This document shows, piece by piece, positions 19,006-27,460 of a stretch of DNA of 64,000 bases. This DNA is from Streptomyces longwoodensis (GTDB lineage: Bacteria; Actinomycetota; Actinomycetes; Streptomycetales; Streptomycetaceae), in NCBI RefSeq assembly GCF_001514125.1, contig NZ_KQ948568.1:1-64000 (forward strand), in the 5' to 3' direction. The translations under genes were made by a program, and so were the position numbers. The notes beneath the pieces are model-generated. The model was not told the origin of the DNA. It made no database searches and saw nothing but the letters and a program-made list of their open reading frames with translations. Within the stretch, counting starts at the first letter, position 1. Each line of letters opens with the position of its first letter.

Positions 19006-20468
19006 TGGCACAGGTGCTGGAGTTCAAGCTGCCCGACCTCGGTGAGGGGCTCACCGAGGCGGAGATCGTGCGCTGGCTGGTCCAGGTGGGCGACGTCGTC
19101 GCCATCGACCAGCCGGTCGTCGAGGTCGAGACGGCCAAGGCGATGGTCGAGGTGCCCTGCCCCTACGGCGGTGTGGTCACCGCCCGCTTCGGCGAGGAGG
19201 GCACCGAACTGCCCGTCGGGGCACCGCTGCTGACCGTGGCGGTCGGCGCGGCGCCCTCCGACGGCCCCCAGGACGGCCCGGCCGACCGCTCCGGTGCCGC
19301 CCCGGCACGTGGTGCGGCCGAGGGCTCCGGCAACGTCCTCGTCGGGTACGGCACCGGCGAGCCCCCGGCCCGTCGGCGCCGCGTGCGGCCCACGGCGCCG
19401 CTCGCCCCGGCCGGTCCCGCTCCGACGGCCGCCGTGCCGACGCGGGCCGCCGGCGCTCGGGACACCCTCGGAACGGAGGCCCGGGACACCCTCGGAACGG
19501 AGGCCCCCCGCGCCACCGCGCACCGGAACGGCACCGGCACCGGCACCTTCCGGGGCGATGGGCCCGTCCCCGTCATCTCGCCCCTGGTCCGGCGCCTCGC
19601 GCGCGAGAACGGCCTTGACCTGCGGGAGTTGACCGGGTCCGGGCCCGACGGACTCATCCTGCGCGCCGACGTCGAGGAGGCGCTGCGGGCCGCCGCCCCG
19701 CAGGACGACAGGACCCGGCAGCCGGCCCTCGCCCACGCCCCCGCCCAGGCACCCGGGTCGGTCTCCTCCGCGCCCGCCGGAGGCATCCGCATCCCCCTGA
19801 AGGGCGTCCGGGGTGCCGTCGCCGACAAGCTCTCGCGCAGCCGGCGGGAGATCCCGGAGGCGACCTGCTGGGTCGACGCCGACGCGACCGAGCTGATGCG
19901 GGCCCGGGCCGCGATGAACGCGGCGGGCGGCCCGAAGATCTCCCTCCTCGCGCTGCTGGCCCGCATCTGCACGGCCGCCCTCGCCCGCTTCCCGGAGCTC
20001 AACTCCTCGGTGGACACGGAGGCCAGGGAGGTCGTCCAGTTCGACCACGTGCACCTGGGCTTCGCGGCACAGACCGACCGGGGCCTCGTCGTGCCGGTGG
20101 TGCGGGACGCCCACGCGAGGGACGCCGAGGCGCTCACCGCCGAGTTCGCCCGGCTGACCGAGGCGGGCCGGGCCGGGACGCTCACCCCGGCCGACCTGAC
20201 CGGCGGCACCTTCACGCTGAACAACTACGGCGTGTTCGGCGTCGACGGCTCCACGCCGATCATCAACCACCCGGAGGCGGCCATGCTCGGCGTCGGCCGC
20301 ATCGTGCCGAAGCCGTGGGTGCACGAGGGCGAGCTGGCCGTGCGCCAGGTCGTCCAGCTCTCGCTCACCTTCGACCACCGGGTGTGCGACGGCGGCACGG
20401 CGGGCGGTTTCCTGCGCTACGTCGCCGACTGCGTGGAGCGGCCGGCGGTCCTGTTGCGCACGCTGTGA
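19005..20468 (+). CDS. bkdC: Branched-chain alpha-keto acid dehydrogenase E2 (BkdC)
   Basis: The 487-residue dihydrolipoamide acyltransferase core. Domains in order are a lipoyl domain with the lipoylated Lys in 'VEVETAKAMVEVP' (about residue 46), a long linker, a peripheral subunit-binding domain ('VISPLVRRLARENGLDL'), and the catalytic domain ending in 'FDHRVCDGGTAGGFL' with the His and Asp of HxxxDG. The linker contains a perfect tandem duplication, RDTLGTEA twice. It transfers the acyl group from lipoate to CoA. No E3 gene is present here; a shared dihydrolipoamide dehydrogenase elsewhere is expected. Confidence 0.93.
   Translation: MAQVLEFKLPDLGEGLTEAEIVRWLVQVGDVVAIDQPVVEVETAKAMVEVPCPYGGVVTARFGEEGTELPVGAPLLTVAVGAAPSDGPQDGPADRSGAAPARGAAEGSGNVLVGYGTGEPPARRRRVRPTAPLAPAGPAPTAAVPTRAAGARDTLGTEARDTLGTEAPRATAHRNGTGTGTFRGDGPVPVISPLVRRLARENGLDLRELTGSGPDGLILRADVEEALRAAAPQDDRTRQPALAHAPAQAPGSVSSAPAGGIRIPLKGVRGAVADKLSRSRREIPEATCWVDADATELMRARAAMNAAGGPKISLLALLARICTAALARFPELNSSVDTEAREVVQFDHVHLGFAAQTDRGLVVPVVRDAHARDAEALTAEFARLTEAGRAGTLTPADLTGGTFTLNNYGVFGVDGSTPIINHPEAAMLGVGRIVPKPWVHEGELAVRQVVQLSLTFDHRVCDGGTAGGFLRYVADCVERPAVLLRTL
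19458..19505 (+). repeat. Perfect 24-bp tandem duplication in bkdC linker
   Basis: Two identical, adjacent 24-bp units (19458-19481 and 19482-19505) encode eight residues each (RDTLGTEA) in the flexible linker after the lipoyl domain. The units are in frame, so the protein is only lengthened. Perfect identity points to a recent duplication. Confidence 0.9.
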
Positions 20469-20519
20469 CGGCGCGGCCGGCGCGTTCCCCGTGATCGCGT
20501 CGGCCCGCATACTCGGGGG

Positions 20520-21491
20520 GTGACCCCGCACGAGCCCGACGACCCCGGCTCCCACGACCCCGCCGCCCGCGACCTCGGCTCCCACCCCCCTGGCTCCCAC
20601 GCCTCCGGCGCCTACGACGCCGTCGTCCTCGCGGGTGGCGGTGCGCGACGGCTCGGCGGGGCCGACAAGCCGGGGCTGCGCGTCGGTGGCCGGGCCCTGC
20701 TGGACCGGGTGCTCGCCGCCTGCGCCGACGCCCGCACCACGGTCGTCGTCGCCGACCCGCGCCCGACCGTCCGCCCGGTGACGTGGGCCCGCGAAGACCC
20801 GCCCGGCGCGGGCCCGGTCGCCGCGCTGGACGCCGGTCTGCGCCGCACCGGCGCCGACCGGGTCGTCGTCCTCTCCGCCGACCTGCCCTTCCTCGGACGC
20901 GACACCGTACGGCGGCTGCTGTCCGCCCTGCGCTCGGGCGGCACGGACGGCGCCCTGCTCACCGACGCCGACGGCCGGGAGCAGCCCCTCGTCGCCGCCT
21001 ACTCCGCGGCGGCGCTGCGCCGGGGCCTCGCCTCGCTCGGCGGCGCGCACGGCGGCCTCACCGGCCTGCCGCTGCGCCGGCTGACCGCCGCACTCGACCT
21101 CACCCGCGTCCCCGACCCCGTCGCGTCGTTCGACTGCGACACCTGGGACGACCTCGCCGCCGCCAGAGCACGCATCAGGGAGCATGGCCACGTGTTGGAT
21201 GAATGGATTTCCGCAGTCAAGGACGAACTGGGCCTCGACCTGGACGTCGACACCGGCGTCCTGCTCGACCTCGCCCGGGACGCCGCCCACGGGGTGGCCC
21301 GTCCCGCCGCCCCCCTGACCACCTTCCTCGTCGGCTACGCCGCGGGGCGCGCCGGGGACGACCCGGAGGCCGTGGCGCACGCCGCCCGCAAGGCCGCCGC
21401 GCTCGCCCAGCGCTGGGCCGCCGAGGACTCCGCCGGGCAGCCCGACGTGGCACCCGACGCCACCCCGGACACCCGGCCGGACGCCGGATGA
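20520..21491 (+). CDS. mobA: MobA-like nucleotidyltransferase fused to DUF6457
   Basis: This 323-residue protein has an N-terminal extension of about 33 residues, then a molybdenum cofactor guanylyltransferase-type domain. The domain has 'VVLAGGGARRLGGADKPGL' (nucleotide loop and Lys), 'EDPPGAGPVAALDAGL' and 'VVLSADLPFL'. After about residue 222 comes 'LDEWISAVKDELGLDLDVD', which I recognise as the DUF6457 helical module. MobA attaches GMP to molybdopterin to make the bis-MGD cofactor. The GTG at 20520 was taken as start. The stop overlaps moeA (ATGA), supporting a cofactor role. Confidence 0.85.
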   Translation: MTPHEPDDPGSHDPAARDLGSHPPGSHASGAYDAVVLAGGGARRLGGADKPGLRVGGRALLDRVLAACADARTTVVVADPRPTVRPVTWAREDPPGAGPVAALDAGLRRTGADRVVVLSADLPFLGRDTVRRLLSALRSGGTDGALLTDADGREQPLVAAYSAAALRRGLASLGGAHGGLTGLPLRRLTAALDLTRVPDPVASFDCDTWDDLAAARARIREHGHVLDEWISAVKDELGLDLDVDTGVLLDLARDAAHGVARPAAPLTTFLVGYAAGRAGDDPEAVAHAARKAAALAQRWAAEDSAGQPDVAPDATPDTRPDAG

Positions 21492-22864
21492 CCGCCCGGG
21501 GCACCCGGGAGGACCGGGACGCCGACGACCTCGACGTCGAGGAGGCGCTCGCCCTCGTGAACGACGGCAACGGCTTCGACCGCGGGCCCGCCCGCGTCCC
21601 GGCCGCCGCCCCGGCGGAGGGCCGCGGGGGCCGCCCGAGCCGTGCGCACGACACTCCGCACCGGGCCACGCCCTGGCCGGAGGCCCGGGCCGTCGCCGCC
21701 CGGGCCGGCCGCGCCGCCGGAGCCCGTCGTACCCCCGTGTCGGTGAGCCTGGACGCCGCGCTCGGCCTGGTCCTCGCCGCTCCCCTGACCGCCCTGACCG
21801 ACCTGCCCTCCTTCGACACCTCGGCCATGGACGGCTGGGCGGTCGCCGGCCCCGGCCCGTGGGACGTCCGGGACGAGGGCGTGCTGGCCGGGCAGACGGG
21901 GCCCGACACCCTCGCCGACGGCGAGGCCGTCCGCATCGCCACCGGTGCCAGGATCCCGGCGGACACCACCGCCGTCCTGCGCAGCGAGCACGGGCGCCTC
22001 GACGAGAAGGGGCGGCTGCACGCCTCCCCGGAGCCGTCCCCCGGCCAGGACATCCGTCCGCGCGGCCAGGAGTGCCGCAACGGCGACCAGTTGCTGCCCC
22101 ACGGGGCGGTCATCACCCCGGCCGTCCTGGGGCTCGCGGCGGCCGCCGGGTACGACACGCTCAGCGCCGTGCCCCGGCCGCGCGCCGAGGTGCTGGTGCT
22201 CGGCGACGAACTGCTCACCGAGGGCCGCCCGCACGACGGTCTGATCCGGGACGCGCTCGGGCCGATGCTGCCGCCGTGGCTGCGCGCGCTGGGCGCGGAA
22301 GTCGTGGCCGTGCGCCGGCTGGGCGATGACGCCAAGGCCCTGCAGCGGGCCGTCGGCTCCTCGACGGCCGACCTGATCGTCACCACCGGGGGCACCGCCG
22401 GGGGACCGGTGGACCACGTCCACCCCGTCCTGCGCCGGCTGGAGGCGGAGCTGCTCGTCGACGGGGTGAAGGTGCGCCCCGGGCACCCCATGCTGCTGGC
22501 CCGCCTCGCGAACGGCCGGCACCTGGTCGGCCTGCCCGGCAACCCGCTGGCGGCCGTCTCCGGCCTGCTCACGCTCGCCGAACCGCTGCTGGGTGCCCTG
22601 GCCACCCGCCCGGCCCCCGAGCCGTACACGCTGGCCCTGCGGGACGCGGTGCACGGTCATCCGTACGACACCCGGCTGATCCCGGTCGTGCTGCGCGGCG
22701 ACGCCGCGGTGCCGCTGCACTACAACGGCCCGGCGATGCTGCGCGGCATCGCGGCCGCCGACGCCCTGGCCGTGGTGCCCCCGGGCGGAGCGCGGGCCGG
22801 TCAGGAGACGGAACTGCTCGACCTGCCCTGGGCGGCGGCCGGAATCGGGGCGTGTTTCACGTGA
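21488..22864 (+). CDS. moeA: Molybdopterin molybdotransferase MoeA
   Basis: A MoeA-type enzyme of 458 residues that inserts molybdate into adenylated molybdopterin. Recognisable are 'DTSAMDGWAVAG' with the conserved Asp-Gly-Trp, 'ATGARIPADTTAV', 'RPRAEVLVLGDELL', the MoCF-binding 'DLIVTTGGTAGGPVDHV' and 'LVGLPGNPLAAVSG'. The N-terminal 70 residues are a variable, charged extension. It is coupled to mobA by a 4-nt overlap. Oddity: the last codons and the TGA stop lie inside the parS palindrome at 22851-22870. Confidence 0.92.
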   Translation: MTARGTREDRDADDLDVEEALALVNDGNGFDRGPARVPAAAPAEGRGGRPSRAHDTPHRATPWPEARAVAARAGRAAGARRTPVSVSLDAALGLVLAAPLTALTDLPSFDTSAMDGWAVAGPGPWDVRDEGVLAGQTGPDTLADGEAVRIATGARIPADTTAVLRSEHGRLDEKGRLHASPEPSPGQDIRPRGQECRNGDQLLPHGAVITPAVLGLAAAAGYDTLSAVPRPRAEVLVLGDELLTEGRPHDGLIRDALGPMLPPWLRALGAEVVAVRRLGDDAKALQRAVGSSTADLIVTTGGTAGGPVDHVHPVLRRLEAELLVDGVKVRPGHPMLLARLANGRHLVGLPGNPLAAVSGLLTLAEPLLGALATRPAPEPYTLALRDAVHGHPYDTRLIPVVLRGDAAVPLHYNGPAMLRGIAAADALAVVPPGGARAGQETELLDLPWAAAGIGACFT

Positions 22865-22870
22865 AACACG
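22851..22870. other. parS site (ParB binding) overlapping the moeA stop
   Basis: A perfect 20-bp palindrome, CGTGTTTCACGTGAAACACG, contains the 14-bp Streptomyces parS consensus GTTTCACGTGAAAC at 22854-22867. In Streptomyces such sites cluster around oriC and load ParB for chromosome segregation. This one fills the 7-bp gap between the convergent genes moeA and the K+ channel, and includes the moeA TGA (22862-22864). As transcribed hairpin DNA it might also act in termination. Confidence 0.92.
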
Positions 22871-22871
22871 C

Positions 22872-23987
22872 TCAGACCGCCTCGGTCTGCACCGGGCGGC
22901 TGACCGTGATCACCCGGTCCCCGGCGCGGAGCACGTCCAGCCGGGGGTCGGCGTAGTTCAGCAGGTCCTTGCCCCTTATCACCGCCACCACCAGGTCGGC
23001 GCAGGCCCGGGGGCTCCGGCCGGCCTCCTCGGCCGTGACGGGACGCTCGATGAGGTCCAGGCCGCTGCCGAGGGTCATCAGGTCCTCCAGCGTGCCGGCC
23101 ACGACCGGGCTGACCATGGCGACCCCGAGCAGCCGGCCCGCGGAGCTGGAGCTGGTGATGACGGTGTCCGCGCCGGACTGCTTGAGCAGGGGCACGTTTT
23201 CGTCCTCGCGGGCGGCGACGACGATCGTGGCCCGCCGGTTGAGCTGGCGGGCGGTCAGGCTGACCAGGGCGGCGGTGTCGTCGCGCTGGGGAGCGACGAT
23301 CACCCGGGCCGCGGTGCGCACCTCGGCCCTCATCAGGGTCTCGGAACGGGTGGCGTCGCCGGTGACGGCGACGAGGCCGTTGTCGCCGGCCATATCGGCC
23401 ACCTTGCGCTGGGCGTCCACCACGACGATGCGTTCCTTGGAGACGCCCTGCCCCACCAGGGTCTCCACCGCGTGCCGGCCCTTGGTGCCGTAGCCGACCA
23501 CGATCACGTGGTTGCGGATGCGGGAGCGCCAGCGGTGGATGCGGACCTGCTGGCGGGTGCGCTCGGTCAGCACCTCCAGGGTGGTGCCGACCAGGATGAT
23601 CAGGAACAGCACGCGCAGCGGTGTGATCACCAGGATGTTGACCAGCCGCGCCGAGTCGCTGACCGGGGTGATGTCGCCGTAGCCGGTCGTGGAGAGGGTG
23701 ACGGTGGCGTAGTAGGCCGAGTCGAGGAGGTCCACGCCGTCGTCGGCGTTGTCGTGGTAGCCGCCGCTGTCGAGGTAGACGATCAGGGTGGTGACCGCCA
23801 GCACGACCAGGGCCAGGGCGAGGCGCTGGAGCACCTGCTGGAGGGGCGGCCGGGCGGTGTGCACCGGCATGGTGAGCGAGCGGCTCGCCTCGGCGTCGTC
23901 CCGGGCGTCGCTGCGTGAGCGGTACCAGAGGGACTTCAGCAGGGAGAGCCTCCCCGGATCGCCGGGCCCGCTCCCGTGGTCCTTCAT
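22872..23987 (-). CDS. Two-helix potassium channel with RCK/TrkA-N domain
   Basis: This 371-residue protein has a first membrane helix at about residues 52-72, a pore loop with the K+ selectivity filter TTGYGD (about 100-105), and a second helix at about 113-140. A cytoplasmic RCK domain starting at 'HVIVVGYGTKGRHAV' (GxGxxG for nucleotide) follows, then a TrkA-C-like end. A ligand-gated K+ channel function is inferred. The ATG at 23987 was preferred over longer GC-rich extensions. It is divergent from a paralogue of its own RCK domain. Confidence 0.9.
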   Translation of the reverse strand: MKDHGSGPGDPGRLSLLKSLWYRSRSDARDDAEASRSLTMPVHTARPPLQQVLQRLALALVVLAVTTLIVYLDSGGYHDNADDGVDLLDSAYYATVTLSTTGYGDITPVSDSARLVNILVITPLRVLFLIILVGTTLEVLTERTRQQVRIHRWRSRIRNHVIVVGYGTKGRHAVETLVGQGVSKERIVVVDAQRKVADMAGDNGLVAVTGDATRSETLMRAEVRTAARVIVAPQRDDTAALVSLTARQLNRRATIVVAAREDENVPLLKQSGADTVITSSSSAGRLLGVAMVSPVVAGTLEDLMTLGSGLDLIERPVTAEEAGRSPRACADLVVAVIRGKDLLNYADPRLDVLRAGDRVITVSRPVQTEAV

Positions 23988-24123
23988 CGTGCTCCCCCTG
24001 TCATCGCGTGCCCCCTGTGGTGCGAACCGATCGATGGGCACCATGGTCGCGGGCCGCGTCGCCGACGTCAGCCCGCCACACGAGCCCGTACCCGGGTTTC
24101 GCCGATCGTTCCGGAGGATTTCC

Positions 24124-24768
24124 TTGCGCGACCACACCGTCGTCGTCGGATTCGGCACCAAGGGACGGTCCGCCATCCGGGCCGCCTGCGCCAACGGGCT
24201 GCGCAAGGAGCAGGTCGTGGTGGTCGACCCCAGCGCCAAGGTGGTCGAGGCCGCCGCGGCCGAGGGGTACGAGGGCGTCGTCGGCGACGCCACCCGCAGC
24301 GACGTGCTGCGCCGGGCGGAGGTGCAGCGGGCCGGGCGCATCATCATCGCCACCCAGCGCGACGACACCGCGGTCCTCGTGACGCTCACCGCCCGCCAGC
24401 TCAACCGCGGGGCGAAGATCGTCGCCGCGGTGCGGGAGGAGGAGAACGCGCCCCTGCTGCGCCAGTCCGGCGCCGACGACGTCATCACCAGCGCGGGGGC
24501 GGCCGGACGGCTGCTGGGCCTGTCGGTGCTGAGCCCGGCGGCCGGGCGGGTGCTGGAGGACCTGCTGCACCAGGGCACCGGCCTGGACATCGTCGAGCGC
24601 CCGGTGACCAAGGCGGAGACGGGCCGCGCCCCGCGCGACACGGACGACCTGGTGGTGAGCGTCGTCCGGGGCCACCGGGTGCTGGCGTACGACGACCCGG
24701 GCATCGGCGTGCTGGAGCCGATGGACCGGGTGGTGACCATCGTGCGGGTGGAGCCGCAGCACGGCTGA
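24124..24768 (+). CDS. Stand-alone RCK/TrkA-N NAD-binding protein
   Basis: This 214-residue protein consists of the same RCK plus C-terminal domain as the channel encoded divergently at 22872, but lacks the pore. It has 'HTVVVGFGTKGRSAIRAAC', 'GDATRSDVLRRAEVQRAGR' and 'RDDTAVLVTLTARQLNR', the last nearly identical to the neighbour. It may assemble with, or regulate, that channel. The start is uncertain: TTG at 24124, 6 nt after GGAGGATT, is favoured, while an in-frame ATG at 24043 would add 27 residues with no family similarity that I recognise. Confidence 0.82.
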   Translation: MRDHTVVVGFGTKGRSAIRAACANGLRKEQVVVVDPSAKVVEAAAAEGYEGVVGDATRSDVLRRAEVQRAGRIIIATQRDDTAVLVTLTARQLNRGAKIVAAVREEENAPLLRQSGADDVITSAGAAGRLLGLSVLSPAAGRVLEDLLHQGTGLDIVERPVTKAETGRAPRDTDDLVVSVVRGHRVLAYDDPGIGVLEPMDRVVTIVRVEPQHG

Positions 24769-24882
24769 GCCGGGGACCGGGCGGGCACCGGCCGCGGGCG
24801 TACGGCCGGTGCGGCGACGAGTGCGCGGACCCGCCCCCGACCCGCCGTCGTGGCGCAGGGGACCGGGGGTAGCGTCCTTTGC

Positions 24883-25869
24883 ATGCATGCGATCACGATT
24901 CCCGAACCTGGTGGGCCGCAGGCGCTGGTGTGGGCCGAGGTCCCCGATCCCGTGCCCGGCGAGGGCGAGGTCCTGGTCGAGGTGGTGGCCAGCGCCGTCA
25001 ACCGCGCCGACATCCTCCAGCGGCAGGGCTTCTACGACCCCCCGCCCGGCGCGTCCCCCTACCCCGGCCTGGAGTGCGCCGGCCGGGTGGCCGCCATCGG
25101 GCCCGCAGTGTCCGGCTGGAGCGTGGGCGACGAGGTGTGCGCGCTGCTCGCGGGCGGCGGCTACGCCGAGAAGGTCGCCGTGCCGGCGGGCCAGCTGCTG
25201 CCCGTGCCCAAGGGCGTGGACCTCACCCGGGCCGCGGCCCTGCCGGAGGTGGTCTGCACGGTCTGGTCCAACGTGTTCATGGTCGCCCACCTGCGCCCGG
25301 GCGAGACGCTGCTCGTGCACGGCGGTTCCAGCGGCATCGGCACCATGGCGATCCAGCTCGCCAAGGCCGTCGGCGCGAAGGTCGCGGTCACCGCGGGGAC
25401 GCGGGCCAAGCTCGAGCGGTGCGCCGAGCTGGGCGCGGACATCCTGATCAACTACCGCGATCAGGACTTCGTCGAGGAGGTCAAGAAGGCCACCGACGGC
25501 GCGGGTGCGGACGTCATCCTCGACAACATGGGCGCCAAGTACCTGGACCGCAACGTGCGGGCGCTCGCCGTCAACGGTCGGCTGGCGATCATCGGCATGC
25601 AGGGCGGGGCCAAGGCCGAGCTGAACATCGGGGCCCTGCTCAGCAAGCGCGCCGCCGTCAGCGCGACCTCGCTGCGGGCCCGCCCGCTGGAGGAGAAGGC
25701 GGCGATCGTGGCGGCCGTTCGCGAGCACGTCTGGCCCCTGGTGGACGGCGGTCACGTCCGCCCGGTCGTGGACCGCGAGGTGCCGATGCCGGACGCCGCC
25801 GAGGCGCACCGGATCGTGGAGGAGAGCGGCCACGTCGGCAAGGTGCTGCTGGTGACGTCACCGGCCTGA
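24883..25869 (+). CDS. Zinc-independent quinone oxidoreductase (MDR superfamily)
   Basis: This 328-residue medium-chain dehydrogenase/reductase is of the NADPH:quinone oxidoreductase (QOR/PIG3-like) type. It has 'VNRADILQRQGFYDPPPGAS', 'PYPGLECAGRV', the Rossmann motif 'VHGGSSGIGTMAIQLAK', and no zinc-binding Cys cluster. The substrate is probably a quinone or an enone. The ATG at 24883 is preceded 7 nt upstream by TAGCGT with no ribosome-binding site, a leaderless arrangement. Confidence 0.9.
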   Translation: MHAITIPEPGGPQALVWAEVPDPVPGEGEVLVEVVASAVNRADILQRQGFYDPPPGASPYPGLECAGRVAAIGPAVSGWSVGDEVCALLAGGGYAEKVAVPAGQLLPVPKGVDLTRAAALPEVVCTVWSNVFMVAHLRPGETLLVHGGSSGIGTMAIQLAKAVGAKVAVTAGTRAKLERCAELGADILINYRDQDFVEEVKKATDGAGADVILDNMGAKYLDRNVRALAVNGRLAIIGMQGGAKAELNIGALLSKRAAVSATSLRARPLEEKAAIVAAVREHVWPLVDGGHVRPVVDREVPMPDAAEAHRIVEESGHVGKVLLVTSPA

Positions 25870-25920
25870 CGACCGCGGCGCGCGGGGCTCACGGCTCCCA
25901 GGGCCCACGGCTTCCCGGGC

Positions 25921-26730
25921 TCACGGCTCCCACGTGCGGCGCAGGCGCAGGGCCAGGAACGCGATGCCCAGGCCCAGGCCGATGAGGATCAGCCCGCTGC
26001 CGAGCGGGACGATGCGCAGCACCCGCTCGGCGGGCTGCTCGGCCGCGGAGCCGGAGGCGCTGGAGGGCGTCACCGCGGGCGACGGGTCGGAGACCTGGCC
26101 GGTGCCGTCGCCCGCCAGGTCCTCGCCCGCGTCCTGGTCCTCGCCCAGGTCGGCCACCTGGTCCGGCTCGTCGGCCGCCCCGGCGTCGGTGTCCCCGGCC
26201 GGGTCGCCGGAGGCGTGCACGTCCTCGGTGCGCCCCGGCCGCAGGCGTCCCTCCCCGGCCCGGCTCCCGGCCCGCTCGGGGTCCCGGGGCGACGCGGACG
26301 CGGACCCGGAACGGCGCCCGCCGTCCGCCCCCGTCGCGGAGGCCGAGAGGGACCCCTGCGGGGACGCGTGTCCCGAGCCGGGTCCCGACCCGGGGTGGTC
26401 GCCGTGCGCCTGGCCGTCCGGCGGGTCCTGGTCATGACGGCCGCCCGCCCCCTGGTGCCCGCCGCCCGGGTGCGAGCCGGACCCCGGGTCGTCGCCGCCC
26501 CCGGAGCCGTGCTCGACCGCCGTACCGGCGGCCGTACCCGTGCCCGGGCCCGGCCCGGCCGAGGGAGTCGCCGACGCGGCCGACACCGCCGTACCGCCCT
26601 CGTGTGCTTCGTGCGGCGTGTCGAACGCGCCGACCGTCCCGCACGCGAGCAGCACCGCCCCCGTCACACACCCCGCACGCCACCATGCCGTCACGGGGAC
26701 AAGCGTCACATGGGAGGACGAACACGGCAT
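25921..26730 (-). CDS. Secreted or membrane-anchored low-complexity protein
   Basis: The protein (269 residues) has a hydrophobic N-terminal stretch ending in 'GAVLLACGTVGAF', which could be a signal peptide or lipoprotein-like signal. A Gly/Ser/Asp/His-rich mucin-like body of about 180 residues follows. The C-terminal end is 'GSGLILIGLGLGIAFLALRL' plus a basic tail, which fits a membrane anchor facing the cytoplasm. There is no LPXTG-type sorting signal. The composition is biased but the frame is fully open and the ends are sensible. An alternative start is a GTG 36 nt inside. The function is unknown. Confidence 0.65.
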   Translation of the reverse strand: MPCSSSHVTLVPVTAWWRAGCVTGAVLLACGTVGAFDTPHEAHEGGTAVSAASATPSAGPGPGTGTAAGTAVEHGSGGGDDPGSGSHPGGGHQGAGGRHDQDPPDGQAHGDHPGSGPGSGHASPQGSLSASATGADGGRRSGSASASPRDPERAGSRAGEGRLRPGRTEDVHASGDPAGDTDAGAADEPDQVADLGEDQDAGEDLAGDGTGQVSDPSPAVTPSSASGSAAEQPAERVLRIVPLGSGLILIGLGLGIAFLALRLRRTWEP

Positions 26731-26837
26731 TTCCGGTGCACCCGTCCGTTCCTTCCGGGCCCGGTTGAGGAGAGCGAATCTTCAGCCATGGGGGGCGGCA
26801 CCGTGATCGGGTGGGGGCGTGGGGGACAATGGGCGGC

Positions 26838-27383
26838 ATGGAGATGCCGAGGAACGAAGGGTCGCCGGAGAACGCCCAGAGGATCCTGGTCGTGGGCCAG
26901 GACGGCATGGCGCTCGGGGGCATGGACGCGGACGACGACTCCCGCGAGACCCCGGTGACGGAGCAGGTCGAGCAGCCGGCCAAGGTGATGCGGATCGGCA
27001 GCATGATCAAGCAGCTCCTGGAGGAGGTGCGCGCCGCTCCCCTCGACGAGGCGAGCCGCGCCCGGCTCAAGGAGATCCACGCCAGCTCCGTGAAGGAGCT
27101 GGAGGACGGCCTCGCCCCGGAACTCGTGGAGGAGCTGGAACGGCTCTCCCTGCCGTTCAACGAGGAGGCGACGCCCTCGGACGCGGAACTGCGGATCGCG
27201 CAGGCCCAGTTGGTGGGCTGGCTGGAGGGCCTGTTCCACGGCATCCAAACCACGCTGTTCGCCCAGCAGATGGCCGCGCGGGCCCAGTTGGAGCAGATGC
27301 GCCGGGCGCTGCCGCCGGGAGCCGTGCCGGAGGGCGCGGACGACCCCCGCGCGGGCGGCCGTTCGGGCGGCCCGTACCTGTAG
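26838..27383 (+). CDS. bpa: Bacterial proteasome activator Bpa
   Basis: A Bpa family protein (DUF2587) of 181 residues. Bpa forms rings that open the 20S proteasome gate without ATP. The helical core includes 'LDEASRARLKEIHASSVKEL' and 'QLVGWLEGLFHGIQTTLFAQ'. The extreme C-terminus is GPYL, matching the GQYL-type tail that docks into the proteasome alpha-ring pockets in the mycobacterial protein. The ATG at 26838 was chosen over 26829 because the G-rich ribosome-binding run at 26821-26825 is correctly spaced. A strong hairpin at 27418 follows. Confidence 0.92.
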   Translation: MEMPRNEGSPENAQRILVVGQDGMALGGMDADDDSRETPVTEQVEQPAKVMRIGSMIKQLLEEVRAAPLDEASRARLKEIHASSVKELEDGLAPELVEELERLSLPFNEEATPSDAELRIAQAQLVGWLEGLFHGIQTTLFAQQMAARAQLEQMRRALPPGAVPEGADDPRAGGRSGGPYL

Positions 27384-27417
27384 TCCCGCCGGTCCGCCGG
27401 ACAACCGACACACACGA

Positions 27418-27443
27418 GGGGCCCGGCGATCTCGCCGGGCCCC
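27418..27443. terminator. Bidirectional terminator between bpa and a kinase
   Basis: A 12-bp arm (27418-27429) pairs perfectly with 27432-27443. The hairpin lies between the convergent ends of bpa (27383) and the PASTA kinase (27461). No U-tract follows, as is usual in Streptomyces. Confidence 0.85.
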
Positions 27444-27460
27444 GCTTCGTGACCGGCGGC

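Noticed and set aside
25921..26730. Sortase substrate
   Set aside because: No LPXTG or LAXTG motif precedes the C-terminal hydrophobic segment.
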